Assembly: GCA_964587855.1 (NCBI GenBank)
Contig: CAZPLT010000001.1
Span: 86,118 to 150,117 of the forward strand
Source of the DNA: WRCA01 sp964587855
GTDB lineage: Bacteria; Pseudomonadota; Alphaproteobacteria; Rs-D84
Reading direction: 5' to 3'
Length of the DNA: 64,000 nucleotides
The position numbers and the translations under genes were made by a program. Of this stretch, positions 32,268 to 41,281 are shown piece after piece; within the stretch, counting starts at the first letter, position 1, and every line of letters starts with the position of its first letter. The notes under the pieces are model-generated. The model worked only from the letters and a program-made list of their open reading frames with translations, made no database searches and was not told the origin of the DNA.

Positions 32268-32926
32268 ATAAGATTGCCATCTTGTAATATTTTTTTATCA
32301 TCCATCATCATTCCAGAATAAATTTTCGTTCCTGTTTTTACACCCAGTCTTGCACTGATTAAAACCCGTTCTGCTGTATTCTTTTTACCAGAAAACAAAG
32401 GAATAATTTCAATTTCCCCCGCTTTACCGTTATGTAATGCCGCGATAATTTCACTGATTACTGTGCTGTCTGCGATCGCTAAAAAGTATCCACGTGGACG
32501 AACACGTTTCAAACAAGCGCGTGTCCATTCGGTTAAATTTACATTATGATGTGCGCCGTGTCCCGCTGCACTGCCCTTGAAATAAGGTGGATTAGTAATA
32601 ACTGCATCAAATGTTTTTGATGTATTCCAATTTAGAATATCTGTATTTAATAATTCTATTTTTCTTTTATTTAATTCAGCATTTTTTTCACACTCGTCCA
32701 ATCTTTGTTCTGATATATCAATACCTGTAATTTCCAGATTTGGATTATGTTCTAATAAACAAAGAGAAACACCACCAGTGCCAATGCCTACATCTAGAAC
32801 AGTTTTAATTTTAGCCTTGGCTGCCCATGCCGCCAACCAAACTGCATCGCTGGTTATATTATAGTCCCCGCGATAAAATTTGACTCGGTTTCCCAGTGCG
32901 GTAAAAAAAACTTGTTTTTGGTTCAT
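32264..32926 (-). CDS. tRNA1(Val) (adenine37-N6)-methyltransferase-like (TrmN6/YfiC)
   Basis: The 220-residue SAM-dependent methyltransferase has the start typical of the family (NRVKFYRGDYNITSDAVWLAAW), the SAM loop VLDVGIGTGGVSLCLLEHN, ITGIDISEQRL and the amino-methyltransferase motif NPPYFKGS. Specificity for adenine-37 of tRNA-Val is known for the E. coli member and is inferred here. It lies upstream of, and reads toward, the SRP RNA gene, whose promoter overlaps its 3' end. It is divergent from the membrane protein gene at 32977. Confidence 0.85.
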   Translation of the reverse strand: MNQKQVFFTALGNRVKFYRGDYNITSDAVWLAAWAAKAKIKTVLDVGIGTGGVSLCLLEHNPNLEITGIDISEQRLDECEKNAELNKRKIELLNTDILNWNTSKTFDAVITNPPYFKGSAAGHGAHHNVNLTEWTRACLKRVRPRGYFLAIADSTVISEIIAALHNGKAGEIEIIPLFSGKKNTAERVLISARLGVKTGTKIYSGMMMDDKKILQDGNLI

Positions 32927-32976
32927 ACACTCTTATAATATACATTCGTATAAAAAACGCAAATAAAAGGTTATTT

Positions 32977-34005
32977 ATGTTTGACCCAACATTAGTAGTT
33001 CAATCGGCAATAAGCAGTTTTAATAATATCGCATTGCACAGTCCAGACTTTTTTTGGAGCACCCTGCTCTGTCTACCTATTTTCGCAGTATTCTGGATTT
33101 TTGCTCCAGAAATCACCACAAGATTTTTGCCAGATTCAAAAAAGCGCTTAAAAACAATTGCAACGTGGAGTATTGCTTTTATTGCGATATGGTTATTAAG
33201 TCACGAAAGTTTTAACGCTTTGCGTGATGGAATTTCTTTGGGAATTTCTGCATTAACTGCTGCATGCGTTTTTGTTTTATCTTTGTTTGCTGGCTGGCAT
33301 GTTCCGTCGTTTAGCAATCTTGTAAATATTAAAGAAAAATGGCGCAAAAAAGCAGATATAGTTGCACCAATAATTGCTGCGGCATTGATTGGATTATGTG
33401 CGTGGGGGACATGGCAGACAATTTTGGTTCAATTTATTGCGACTTTGTTCGGTTTTTATGCTGGGCGTTTAATGGTTTATCGTAATCGTCACAAAATGGG
33501 TTCAGAAAGTTTAGTAATATTATTGATGGGGTTATTGCTTTTTGGTTTAGTTATGCAGCCCGAGTTTTTCCGATTCGGTCAATTGGGTCATTTGACCATA
33601 ATTCATACTTTGTCTTTAATATTTACTTTGGTAACAATAATTGTCAGCATTATGATGCGTTCGGTCAGACCAACTGGCTGGTTAAAAAAATCACATTATA
33701 AAAAATTAATGTGGTTAATGCGTGCCGGTATTATATTAGCATTGGTATTATTTTTGATGACAGAAAATGCTCTGGCTTTTGCAGTATTGGGTATGGGTAT
33801 TTTTGTTCAATCATTCATAGTTATACGTCATCGTGCTCCATCGGATAGCAATTTATTAAAAAATTGGTCCGAAGATTTATGGATTTTATCTTTGGGATTA
33901 TTTGGTTTATTAACAACAATGCCCACAATAATTTGTGCGGTAATAATTTTGGTTCGTACAAGGGTCAAATTTAGCGCCAAGGCAGCAATTAAAAGCGTGT
34001 TATAA
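32977..34005 (+). CDS. Polytopic membrane protein of unknown function
   Basis: I do not recognise this 342-residue protein. It contains about nine or ten hydrophobic helices with short polar loops, for example FWSTLLCLPIFAVFWIF, WSIAFIAIWLLSH, LTAACVFVLSLFAGW, ILALVLFLMTENALAFAVLG and LWILSLGLFGLLTTMPTIIC. No transporter signature or catalytic motif is evident. It precedes lpxA-lpxB by 55 bases on the same strand, so a role in the envelope is possible but unproven. The ribosome site is weak (AAAAGG). Confidence 0.75.
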   Translation: MFDPTLVVQSAISSFNNIALHSPDFFWSTLLCLPIFAVFWIFAPEITTRFLPDSKKRLKTIATWSIAFIAIWLLSHESFNALRDGISLGISALTAACVFVLSLFAGWHVPSFSNLVNIKEKWRKKADIVAPIIAAALIGLCAWGTWQTILVQFIATLFGFYAGRLMVYRNRHKMGSESLVILLMGLLLFGLVMQPEFFRFGQLGHLTIIHTLSLIFTLVTIIVSIMMRSVRPTGWLKKSHYKKLMWLMRAGIILALVLFLMTENALAFAVLGMGIFVQSFIVIRHRAPSDSNLLKNWSEDLWILSLGLFGLLTTMPTIICAVIILVRTRVKFSAKAAIKSVL

Positions 34006-34059
34006 TTCGTTATATTAATTGAATACATATTTGACGTGGCGGAGTTTATAATTCTGCCT

Positions 34060-34851
34060 ATGATTCACGAAACAGCAATAGTTCATCCAAAAGCAAAACT
34101 GGGTGCCGATGTAAAAATCGGACCATTTTGTATAATTGGCGAAAATGTAGTTCTGGGCGATCGCGTGGAACTGATATCAAATGTAATTATCGATGGTGAT
34201 ACCGAAATCGGTGACGATACAATCGTGTATCCTTTTGCCGTTTTGGGTGTAATGAGCCAGGATCTTAAATTCCAAGACGCCGAAGCAATGACAGGTCTGC
34301 GTATCGGCAAAAGAAATCGTATTCGCGAATATGTAACAATACATTCGGGCACCCCTGCAAGTGATGGGACAGAAATCGGCGATGATTGCCAAATTATGGT
34401 GAATGCTCATATTGGGCATGATTGCAAATTGGGTAACGGAATTGTTTTATCTAATTTGGTTCAAATTGCTGGACATGTTGAAATAGAAGATTTTGTTATT
34501 GTGTCTGCGTGCAGCGCAATACATCAATTTGTTCGTATCGGCCGTAATGCTTTTATTGGTGGAATGACCGGTATAGGTACAGACGTGGTTCCTTATTCTA
34601 TATTCGAGGGACGCCCAGGTATTTACAGAACAATAAATAAAGTTGGCTTAATGCGTCATGGATTTACAACCGAAGATATTCATGCAATACATGCTGTTTA
34701 TGCAGCCTTTTTTGCCAAGGACGAAGGTGAAACTACTTCTTCGGACAGATTAAAGAATGTCCGCAAAGAAGTTAAAAATAGTAAATATGCGATGGACGCA
34801 ATAGACTTTATTGAAAATCGTTCTACGCGTGGCGTTTCGGCAAAACAATGA
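34060..34851 (+). CDS. lpxA: UDP-N-acetylglucosamine acyltransferase
   Basis: LpxA is the first enzyme of lipid A synthesis and moves a hydroxyacyl chain from ACP to UDP-GlcNAc. The 263-residue product begins MIHETAIVHPKAKLGADVKI, followed by left-handed beta-helix repeats (IGPFCIIGENVVLGDRVEL). The catalytic region carries NAHIGHDCKLGNG (the key His is in NAHIGHD) and CSAIHQFVRIGRNAFIGG, and a C-terminal helical domain follows. The ATG at 34060 gives the family N-terminus; 34036 would add eight residues. It overlaps lpxB by four bases. lpxD and fabZ, its usual neighbours, are not adjacent. Confidence 0.95.
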   Translation: MIHETAIVHPKAKLGADVKIGPFCIIGENVVLGDRVELISNVIIDGDTEIGDDTIVYPFAVLGVMSQDLKFQDAEAMTGLRIGKRNRIREYVTIHSGTPASDGTEIGDDCQIMVNAHIGHDCKLGNGIVLSNLVQIAGHVEIEDFVIVSACSAIHQFVRIGRNAFIGGMTGIGTDVVPYSIFEGRPGIYRTINKVGLMRHGFTTEDIHAIHAVYAAFFAKDEGETTSSDRLKNVRKEVKNSKYAMDAIDFIENRSTRGVSAKQ

Positions 34852-35954
34852 AATCCCTAAAAATTTTTATAATTGCTGGTGAAGTTTCTGGCGACGTTCT
34901 GGGCGAAAAAATAATGCGCGCCCTGCCACGTGATACCAAATTTATGGGTATAGGCGGACAGCATATGCAAGCGGCGGGGCTGCGCCCTATTTTTCCAATT
35001 TCTGATTTAGCAGTAATGGGTGTGTTTGAAGTTTTAGCAAATGTTAAAACATTAACCCGCAGAATAAATGAAACCGCAGATGCGATAATCAAATTCGGGC
35101 CGGACATAGTTCTGACCATAGATAGTCCCAGTTTTGCAAAACGCGTTATTAAAAAAGTTCGTGGTCGTATAAAGACTAAATTTTATCATGTTGTTGCTCC
35201 CCAGGTTTGGGCATGGGGTGAAAAGCGCGCGAAAAAATTCGCCAAAATTTTTGATAAGCTTTACGCATTTTTTGATTTTGAAAAACCTTACTTTGAAAAA
35301 TATGGTTTGCCAGTTGTCGCGGTCGGACATCCAATTGCAGACGGATTGAAACCGGTGGCAAAGAGCAAAAAGAAAAAAGATAAAAACATTGCATTGATTC
35401 CAGGCAGCCGTATGTCCGAAGTAAAAAAGTTGCTGCCATTAATGCGCACCGCGGCGGAAAAAATGTGCCACCAGAAACCTGATGTTTGGTATAATTTTTA
35501 TATTCCAGTGGTTGAAACCACTTTTGAATATATTAAAAAAGAAACCGCGGATTGGTGCACCAAACCAGAATTAGTTCCAGCATCCCAACGTTATGAATTA
35601 TACAAAAAAACCGATATTGCGATTGCCGCCAGTGGCACAATTTCAGCCGAGCTGGCAATAATGCATATCCCCGCAATTGTTGTTTATAAAATGAACCCTT
35701 TGACCGAAATGTTGGCACACATATTATTGAAAATTAAATGGGCGTCATTAGTAAACATTTTGATGAATAAAACAATTTTTCCAGAATTATTGGGACGAAA
35801 TGCAACAGCGGAAAATATAATCCGCGAAATTCATAAACTGGAAAATCCAGCGGTGCGTGAAAAAATGATTGCTGATTTAAGCAAAGCAGACAAGATGTGG
35901 CGTCGCGCCCGCCCCGCTGCCGAACTCATCGCTAAAGATATTGTTGGAAAATAA
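34848..35954 (+). CDS. lpxB: Lipid-A-disaccharide synthase
   Basis: LpxB (GT19) joins UDP-diacylglucosamine and lipid X into the tetraacyl disaccharide. The 368-residue product has the N-terminal signature IIAGEVSGDVLGEKIM, VLTIDSPSFAKRV, HVVAPQVWAWGEKRAKKF, and IALIPGSRMSEVKKLLPLM with ASGTISAELAIMHIP. The C-terminal KADKMWRRARPAAELIA is a typical ending. Length is normal. It is coupled to lpxA and ends in a strong terminator. Confidence 0.96.
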   Translation: MKSLKIFIIAGEVSGDVLGEKIMRALPRDTKFMGIGGQHMQAAGLRPIFPISDLAVMGVFEVLANVKTLTRRINETADAIIKFGPDIVLTIDSPSFAKRVIKKVRGRIKTKFYHVVAPQVWAWGEKRAKKFAKIFDKLYAFFDFEKPYFEKYGLPVVAVGHPIADGLKPVAKSKKKKDKNIALIPGSRMSEVKKLLPLMRTAAEKMCHQKPDVWYNFYIPVVETTFEYIKKETADWCTKPELVPASQRYELYKKTDIAIAASGTISAELAIMHIPAIVVYKMNPLTEMLAHILLKIKWASLVNILMNKTIFPELLGRNATAENIIREIHKLENPAVREKMIADLSKADKMWRRARPAAELIAKDIVGK

Positions 35955-35955
35955 A

Positions 35956-35987
35956 TAAAAAAATCGCGCCGACGCGCGATTTTTTTA
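35956..35987. terminator. Terminator after lpxB, usable from both strands
   Basis: AAATCGCGC / GCGCGATTT with a CGAC loop has an A tract on the left and a T tract on the right, and lies between converging genes. Confidence 0.85.
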
Positions 35988-35999
35988 TTTATATATTTA

Positions 36000-37889
36000 T
36001 TATTTTAATGGGGGGTAGCATTCGCCGTCCGCTATCGCGCAGCATGCATAGCCATTCATACTTTCTACCCATCTAAAACTTTCCCCTGAGCAACAACCAT
36101 TTTCATCTGGGGCGTCGCCACTGGTGCATAATTGCGAAGAAACTGTATTATGTTCTTCATTGTAATTTGATGGACCATGTACTGGATATTCTGGTTTCAG
36201 TGGTAATGTTATTGTTGATTTTTCATCTGGAACGGATATAACCTCTGGCTCTGGTTCTTGTACGGGTTCAGGCTCGGCAATTGGTGCGGGCATTGGTTCT
36301 GGTTCCGCCACAGGTTCTGGCATTGCGACTGGCGCGGGCATTGGTTCTGGTTCAATGACTGGCGCTGGTTGTGGTTCCGGTTCTGTGATAACTGGGACTG
36401 GCTGTGGTTGTGGTTTTACAATCGGTGCTGGCTGAGGCATGGGTTGTGGTGCCGGTTCCGCAACTGGTTCTGGCTGGGGCATTATAAATGCAGATTCATT
36501 TGTTTGTGGTGCTGGTGCGGTTTCTGTCGGAACATTTTCAGAAACGACACTGGGTTGCGCCAGATTTGGTGTTCCAGATTTATCCATTCTGGATTGATAA
36601 ATAGACAAAGTTAAAATGCAAAGTCCGATTAAAATAACCAACATTATATAATAAACAAAGCTGGGCTTTTTTGCCCCAACAGGTGGGTGCAAAACTGTAA
36701 CATCAGGATTTGTTATTGGGGATGCGGGTCTTTCCATTTCAACCGGCGGCACCACTGGCGGAACGGTTGGTTCTGATAACTTTGCAATAGGCTGTTGTTG
36801 TGGTACAGCAATAGTTTGCTGAGGCATATTCACAGGTATAGTTGTTGGTTCAGTCGTATTGATAACCGGTTCAACAACAGTTGGTTCAATCGGCTGTGGT
36901 GCAGTGAAAGTTATCGAATCGGGGGTTGTTGTGTTGTCTTCCGAATTTGTTTGCTTGATATTAAATTCTGTTGGATTAAATGAAGGTGTTTCAAATCCAA
37001 TCGGTTGGAAAGCAATTTTATCATCTATTATTTCAGGATCTTTGTTAAACAAAGGTTTTGGTTCATCTGCCATTCTTGGCTCCTGTGATTTTTCTATATT
37101 TATTAAATCTTTGACGTTATTTGTCGCCTTTAATACATTGCGTGCTGCGGTTGAATCATTTCTTGCATCTTCCAGTCTTTTTTTTGCGCGACGCAATCTG
37201 GCCTTTGCCCGTTTTTCTTTTTCGTTTACTTTATCCATTTGGGATTGGACTTTTAATATTTTTGCTGCGGATTCTTTTGTTGGTTTTTTCCCAACTTCAC
37301 TGCGTATTTTGTTCAACTTTGTTTTCAAAGATTTGATATTAGAATGTAATTTAATCAGGGATTCTTCGGTTTTTTTAATGGTTTCGGTTGAAATCTCAAT
37401 TTCACGCATAGCAGCATTTAATCTGGCCTGGGCCAATTCTTGACCGACAGTTATTCTAAACTTATTTAAATTATCCAATGCATTATCTATGGTTCCACCT
37501 GTTTTATAATCAGCAATAAGTTGCCCATAAACAGGCAATCCTGTATAATTTATATCCAGCTTTTGATATTTATTATTTTTCTTTGGACGGACGTCTTCCA
37601 AATCCATTTTATAATCATTGCTTAAAATATCGTCCCATTTGCGCCCTTCCCGATCCGCAATTATCAATAATATATTCGGAGTGTTTTCGGTACGTGTTTC
37701 ATCCAACACAAATATAAGTTTGTGATCAGCATCATAAAAAGCAGAAAATTTATTTCCAGAGATGTTAAAAGATTCCGTCATAATTTTATCAGTATATTTA
37801 GAATTATTGAAAGAAAATACAGGCATGTCAGAATCTGGCATGGTTGCGATATGTGTGCTAGAAAAATTTTCTCTCTCGTTATTTGCCAT
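36000..37889 (-). CDS. Membrane-anchored proline-rich protein with Cys-rich C-terminus, next to gcrA
   Basis: I do not recognise this 629-residue protein. Its N-terminal part (residues 1-130) is a folded-looking domain (SFNISGNKFSAFYDADHKLI, NILLIIADREGRKWDDI). A coiled coil rich in Lys/Glu/Ala spans about 150-270. A Thr/Pro-rich stretch leads to one transmembrane helix (about 425-445, YYIMLVILIGLCILTLSIY). Beyond it lies a periplasmic low-complexity region of Pro-Glu/Pro-Ala-Pro-Val repeats (about 490-570) and a C-terminal domain with eight cysteines (NGCCSGESF, GYACCAIADGECY). The Pro-rich part could span the periplasm, as in TonB. It starts two bases after the gcrA stop, so the two are co-transcribed. 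Confidence 0.75.
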   Translation of the reverse strand: MANNERENFSSTHIATMPDSDMPVFSFNNSKYTDKIMTESFNISGNKFSAFYDADHKLIFVLDETRTENTPNILLIIADREGRKWDDILSNDYKMDLEDVRPKKNNKYQKLDINYTGLPVYGQLIADYKTGGTIDNALDNLNKFRITVGQELAQARLNAAMREIEISTETIKKTEESLIKLHSNIKSLKTKLNKIRSEVGKKPTKESAAKILKVQSQMDKVNEKEKRAKARLRRAKKRLEDARNDSTAARNVLKATNNVKDLINIEKSQEPRMADEPKPLFNKDPEIIDDKIAFQPIGFETPSFNPTEFNIKQTNSEDNTTTPDSITFTAPQPIEPTVVEPVINTTEPTTIPVNMPQQTIAVPQQQPIAKLSEPTVPPVVPPVEMERPASPITNPDVTVLHPPVGAKKPSFVYYIMLVILIGLCILTLSIYQSRMDKSGTPNLAQPSVVSENVPTETAPAPQTNESAFIMPQPEPVAEPAPQPMPQPAPIVKPQPQPVPVITEPEPQPAPVIEPEPMPAPVAMPEPVAEPEPMPAPIAEPEPVQEPEPEVISVPDEKSTITLPLKPEYPVHGPSNYNEEHNTVSSQLCTSGDAPDENGCCSGESFRWVESMNGYACCAIADGECYPPLK

Positions 37890-37891
37890 TT

Positions 37892-38413
37892 TTAAGACTT
37901 CTTTGGTGGTGGCATTTGGTATGCTGCGCGGCAATGTTCATAACAATATGGTTTGCCGGGAAAAACCTTGGCTCCACAAAAATGGAAATTTTCTGAATCT
38001 GGATTGCCAATTGGCCAACGACATTGGTCTGGTCTTAACATTGCCAATTCAACAGCGTGCTGAATCATATGTTGATGCGCGACCAGGTTTTTTTTGCTGG
38101 TTACAGTAGTTTTGTTTGCTGGGGCCTTTGGGGATGGCGCTGTGACTTTTTTAGTTTTTGCGGTATTAGCCGGAACTTTTTTAACATTATCTTTTTTTGC
38201 TGGTTTAACCTTTATAACAATTTCTTTCTTTGCAGGTGCTTTTTTATTAGCATTAGCAACAGATTTGTTGTTCCAGCCCAGGCGATTCAGTTTGCCTACA
38301 ACGGCATTTTTGGACATGCCGATTTTTTTGCCGATTTCAGAAGTGCTCATGCCCTTTTCTAGCAAGGCTTTCATTTTGTTTAAGGTTGCGGGGGTCCATC
38401 CGATAGATGCCAT
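37892..38413 (-). CDS. gcrA: Cell cycle regulator GcrA
   Basis: GcrA is an alphaproteobacterial sigma-70 cofactor that acts at promoters methylated by CcrM at GANTC. The 173-residue product has the N-terminal DNA-binding helix-turn-helix (GWTPATLNKMKALLEKGMST, IGKKIGMSKNAVVGKLNRLG), a Lys/Ala-rich linker (about 50-115), and the C-terminal sigma-interacting part with PDQCRWPIGNP, FHFCGAKVFPGKPYCYEHC. Both hallmark regions are intact. It is upstream of a large membrane protein gene in the same operon. It is the strongest single taxonomic marker in the window. Confidence 0.95.
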   Translation of the reverse strand: MASIGWTPATLNKMKALLEKGMSTSEIGKKIGMSKNAVVGKLNRLGWNNKSVANANKKAPAKKEIVIKVKPAKKDNVKKVPANTAKTKKVTAPSPKAPANKTTVTSKKNLVAHQHMIQHAVELAMLRPDQCRWPIGNPDSENFHFCGAKVFPGKPYCYEHCRAAYQMPPPKKS

Positions 38414-38494
38414 GATATTGCTCTCTGTTTATTATTTTCTTTTATTATTTATCAAATTGTAGCATAATTAAAAAAAGAAAAACAAGGGGAAAAA

Positions 38495-38938
38495 ATGTTA
38501 GCGATTTTTATAATTTTATTACTAGCAGCAGTGTTTTGCGCGGCTATGATGTGCAAAAATGATTGGAAAAACAGAATAATACCAGATGTTTATCTTTTCC
38601 CTTTTATGTTAATTGGGTTATTAGTGGTCACATTTTTCCCATGGTTCTTTGATTTTGGGGAATCTGTGATTGCCGGCACGATTGGTTATGGGCTGGGAAT
38701 TATTATGGGATTGCTGTTCAAAAAAAAGTCCCCCGAAGCTATTGGAATGGGCGATGTAAAATTGATGGCAGCTGGTGGTATATGGTTGGGCGCCAGCGGT
38801 TTGGCAGTTTCTTTGATAATATCTTGTGTTTTGGGCGGAGTATGGGGAATGCTTAAAAAACAAAAATTTATTCCATTTGCCCCTTTCTTTTTTATCGGCG
38901 CAATTTGTTCTTTAATAATAATGGGAATAATGATATAA
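38495..38938 (+). CDS. Prepilin peptidase (A24, CpaA/TadV type)
   Basis: This is an inner-membrane aspartyl protease that cleaves type IV prepilin-like leader peptides. The 147-residue product has about five transmembrane helices and the two catalytic aspartates: one in DWKNRIIPD and one in GMGDVKLMAAGG. The short form without the N-methylation domain is the CpaA/TadV kind. No pilin or secretion genes are near; they would have to be elsewhere. The next gene's promoter (TATAAT at 38934-38939) overlaps its stop codon. Confidence 0.9.
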   Translation: MLAIFIILLLAAVFCAAMMCKNDWKNRIIPDVYLFPFMLIGLLVVTFFPWFFDFGESVIAGTIGYGLGIIMGLLFKKKSPEAIGMGDVKLMAAGGIWLGASGLAVSLIISCVLGGVWGMLKKQKFIPFAPFFFIGAICSLIIMGIMI

Positions 38939-38939
38939 T
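38931..38939 (+). promoter_or_regulatory. Extended -10 promoter with a very short leader
   Basis: TGATATAAT (TGn plus TATAAT 38934-38939) overlaps the end of the prepilin peptidase gene. Predicted start near 38946 leaves about six leader bases (GAGAGA region) before the ATG at 38952. Confidence 0.6.
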
Positions 38940-38951
38940 TGACCAGAGAGA

Positions 38952-40046
38952 ATGAAAAAAGTATACGCTTTTTCAATGGCTGTTGCATGCTGGATAATCC
39001 CCGCTGGGATCGCATGCGCTACAGATTTCCCATTGTCCCAATACGGTCAGATTCAAAATGTCCAAAGCTATTCTTCTAACCCTTTTTATAATCCAGACAG
39101 CCCTTATAATCAGCGCATGCCGACAGCAATTTATGCCCAGGGAACAGAATTAAATGCTGGGGAATGTCGCAATGTTGTTGATGTAATAGTCGGTGGATTA
39201 TGCGCACAACGTAATAATTGCGAAGGATTAAGTTTATCTGATATTCGTCCATCGGTGGTAATCCAATTATCAAATTTGACTGGACATAACTATGTTACGG
39301 CTTGTAATGGTTATATTCAACCATCATTTGAAGATTATATGAAAAATAACAGTGCGGTAAAAGTTACTGGCTTTCCATCGGCTTTTCCAACAGTTAATTC
39401 AACACAAACAGAAAATTCATCCAGTGAATTGATTTTAAGTAATCCTTATGAATTGAAAAAAGCAGATTGGGAGAACAATAAAACTGCACGTCAAAATGAA
39501 CTGCGTGCTTTACAAAGACAAAATGGTTCTGATGATGTAGCGTTGGCAGCAACAAAATTTCCAACAACTTATGCTGATTTATCTTTTACAGAAAGAATGG
39601 AAAATGACCAGGCTGGATATGAACCATGGAAAGATGCCCAGGCTTATAAACCAATTAAAATAGAAGACGATGAAACAAGATATGAAAGAGAAAACGAACT
39701 CGCCCAACAACAATTAGAATTAGCAAAAAAACAAGATGAATTGTTACAGGTTACAAGTCAATGTACATGGTGTTATAACAATCAAACAAAATGTTATAAT
39801 GATTTAGCCAAACAAGTTAATGATTTAAACAAGAGCAGAAAAGATAATGCTTGTTCAGAAAAGGTCTCTGGAACAGACACTTCATATATCGCACAAGATG
39901 TAGTCTCAGATGCTAAGTGCGGCTGGATTCTAAAAGATAATGTCAGAACGGTAACTTTAACCGACGCGGATTGTGGCACACCGTCTAATGGAAATAATAC
40001 CGGAAATGGTTCAAGTGATAATCCTATAGTTATTGATCTAGGGTAA
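38952..40046 (+). CDS. Secreted protein of unknown function (364 residues)
   Basis: I do not recognise this protein. It has a signal peptide (MKKVYAFSMAVACWIIPAGI, cleavage near ACA), a Tyr/Asn/Ser-rich N-terminal stretch (SNPFYNPDSPYNQRMPTAIY), a domain with cysteines (GECRNVVDVIVGGLCAQRNN, YVTACNGYI), a coiled-coil-prone region (RYERENELAQQQLELAKKQD) with CTWCYNNQTKCYN, and a Gly/Asn/Ser-rich tail. Two bases separate it from the next secreted-protein gene, so they are an operon. The leader is only about six bases. Confidence 0.75.
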   Translation: MKKVYAFSMAVACWIIPAGIACATDFPLSQYGQIQNVQSYSSNPFYNPDSPYNQRMPTAIYAQGTELNAGECRNVVDVIVGGLCAQRNNCEGLSLSDIRPSVVIQLSNLTGHNYVTACNGYIQPSFEDYMKNNSAVKVTGFPSAFPTVNSTQTENSSSELILSNPYELKKADWENNKTARQNELRALQRQNGSDDVALAATKFPTTYADLSFTERMENDQAGYEPWKDAQAYKPIKIEDDETRYERENELAQQQLELAKKQDELLQVTSQCTWCYNNQTKCYNDLAKQVNDLNKSRKDNACSEKVSGTDTSYIAQDVVSDAKCGWILKDNVRTVTLTDADCGTPSNGNNTGNGSSDNPIVIDLG

Positions 40047-40048
40047 AA

Positions 40049-41146
40049 ATGAAAAAATATTTGAATATTTTTATTATATTCATTTTTATAGGCTGTTTTT
40101 ATAGCGCTAGAAGTTATGGAGAAAATAATCCAACAAGTGCGTTTGAAGAATGTATGCAAAGGATACTTGCGGCTGATGATAATAAAAATGGCAAATCTGA
40201 TTTTGCAGAAGAACTTGATAAACTGTTGGGAAATCCGAAAGATATAGAAAGTTTTACATCAGCTGCTAATTCAAAAGCCAATATAATAGCAGTTGCGATT
40301 ACTGGTGCAGCATTTCATAAAGAAGATGGATTTTGTAATGATTTAATAATGAAAATTGCAAATGAGACAAAAGAATCATTTACCTTTGGATTAAAAAAGT
40401 TTGATAAAACAGTACAATTTAAAATTAGTAAAAACAAGTTATTAGAACAATATAAAGTTGCGCTTGGAATACTTGTTGCGAATACTTCATCCTGGCAATA
40501 TCCAAAAGTTATAGACAGAGATTATATTAGCGAAAAAACATGGGATAATGATTGCTCAGATTATTCATCTAAAAATCCATTTGATTCTGTTTATGATAGC
40601 GACCCTGTAAATATAGCTATGCAAAAAATAAAAGGTGACAGCGAAGAATATTTTATTGATGAACCAGAACATATGCACGCTTTCCCAGGATTGATAATAG
40701 AGGATGTTACGTATCAAGATTTAGCTAATTTAGTTATTATGGATAATATTCCGATGGCAAAAGAGGAGATAACTAAATTTGCAACAAATGTAGCATCTTT
40801 ATCTGGTGAATGCAAAGGGCATTATGCATATCTTGTATCGTATGTTGTCCCTGAAAAAATTAATACAGGGGTTGGACCTGGGCAAAGATGGGGAACAAAT
40901 TTTGCCGTAGCCGGTATAACTGTAGCTGCTATTGGTGGTGCTACGGCTACTTGGGCTTCCGGTTCTCTTTTAGCGGGTATATTTGCTACAGCTGAAGTGT
41001 CTTCGGTAGTTCCAGTTGTTGGTTGGATAGTAGCAGCAGCATTAGTAGTAGTTGGTGGGGTTGTTGCCCTTGTTTCTTCTACGTCTACAGAAACTTTGGC
41101 AGATTTGCCACAAATGATGGTTGTAGATGGCCCATATCCATTATAA
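40049..41146 (+). CDS. Secreted or membrane protein with EF-hand-like loop, unknown function
   Basis: I do not recognise this 365-residue protein. A signal peptide (MKKYLNIFIIFIFIGCFYSA) is followed by a segment whose DDNKNGKSDFAEE matches the canonical 12-position EF-hand calcium loop (D1, N3, N5, G6, D9, E12). A central domain of mixed character follows. The C-terminal 90 residues contain Gly/Ala/Val-rich hydrophobic helices (VAGITVAAIGGATATWASGS, VVGWIVAAALVVVGGVVALV) that could insert in a membrane. It is co-transcribed with 38952-40046. Function is unknown; the Ala/Gly helices recall secreted pore or toxin regions only loosely. Confidence 0.72.
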   Translation: MKKYLNIFIIFIFIGCFYSARSYGENNPTSAFEECMQRILAADDNKNGKSDFAEELDKLLGNPKDIESFTSAANSKANIIAVAITGAAFHKEDGFCNDLIMKIANETKESFTFGLKKFDKTVQFKISKNKLLEQYKVALGILVANTSSWQYPKVIDRDYISEKTWDNDCSDYSSKNPFDSVYDSDPVNIAMQKIKGDSEEYFIDEPEHMHAFPGLIIEDVTYQDLANLVIMDNIPMAKEEITKFATNVASLSGECKGHYAYLVSYVVPEKINTGVGPGQRWGTNFAVAGITVAAIGGATATWASGSLLAGIFATAEVSSVVPVVGWIVAAALVVVGGVVALVSSTSTETLADLPQMMVVDGPYPL

Positions 41147-41164
41147 ATAATTATATAAATAATA

Positions 41165-41195
41165 AAAAACCGCCGAATTGGCGGTTTAATTTTTT
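41165..41195. terminator. Bidirectional terminator between secreted-protein genes and tRNA cluster
   Basis: AACCGCC / GGCGGTT with a GAATT loop, A tract on the left and T-rich right flank, lies between converging transcription units. Confidence 0.8.
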
Positions 41196-41268
41196 GGTGC
41201 GGGCGGCGGGAATCGAACCCGCGTCTCGAGCTTGGAAGGCTTGCATTCTACCATTGGACTACGCCCGC
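41195..41268 (-). tRNA. tRNA-Gly (TCC anticodon)
   Basis: The 74-base cloverleaf has acceptor GCGGGCG / CGCCCGC, anticodon loop CTTCCAA and an encoded CCA. The anticodon stem has an A-C mismatch and the D-stem (GTCC / GAAT) also has one non-Watson-Crick pair. It is closely similar to tRNA-Gly(CCC) at 60167-60240. It is last in a minus-strand cluster Asp-Glu-Tyr-Gly. Confidence 0.93.
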
Positions 41269-41281
41269 GATGCAAATTTTT

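Noticed and set aside
32076..32321. Plus-strand open frame of 81 codons across the XRE start and trmN6 end
   Set aside because: It covers the SRP RNA gene and its promoter on the other strand, has no ribosome site, and its translation resembles nothing.
36258..36983. Trp/Arg-rich plus-strand frames opposite the proline-rich protein
   Set aside because: They are shadows of the Pro-Glu repeats on the minus strand; composition is wholly determined by the real gene.
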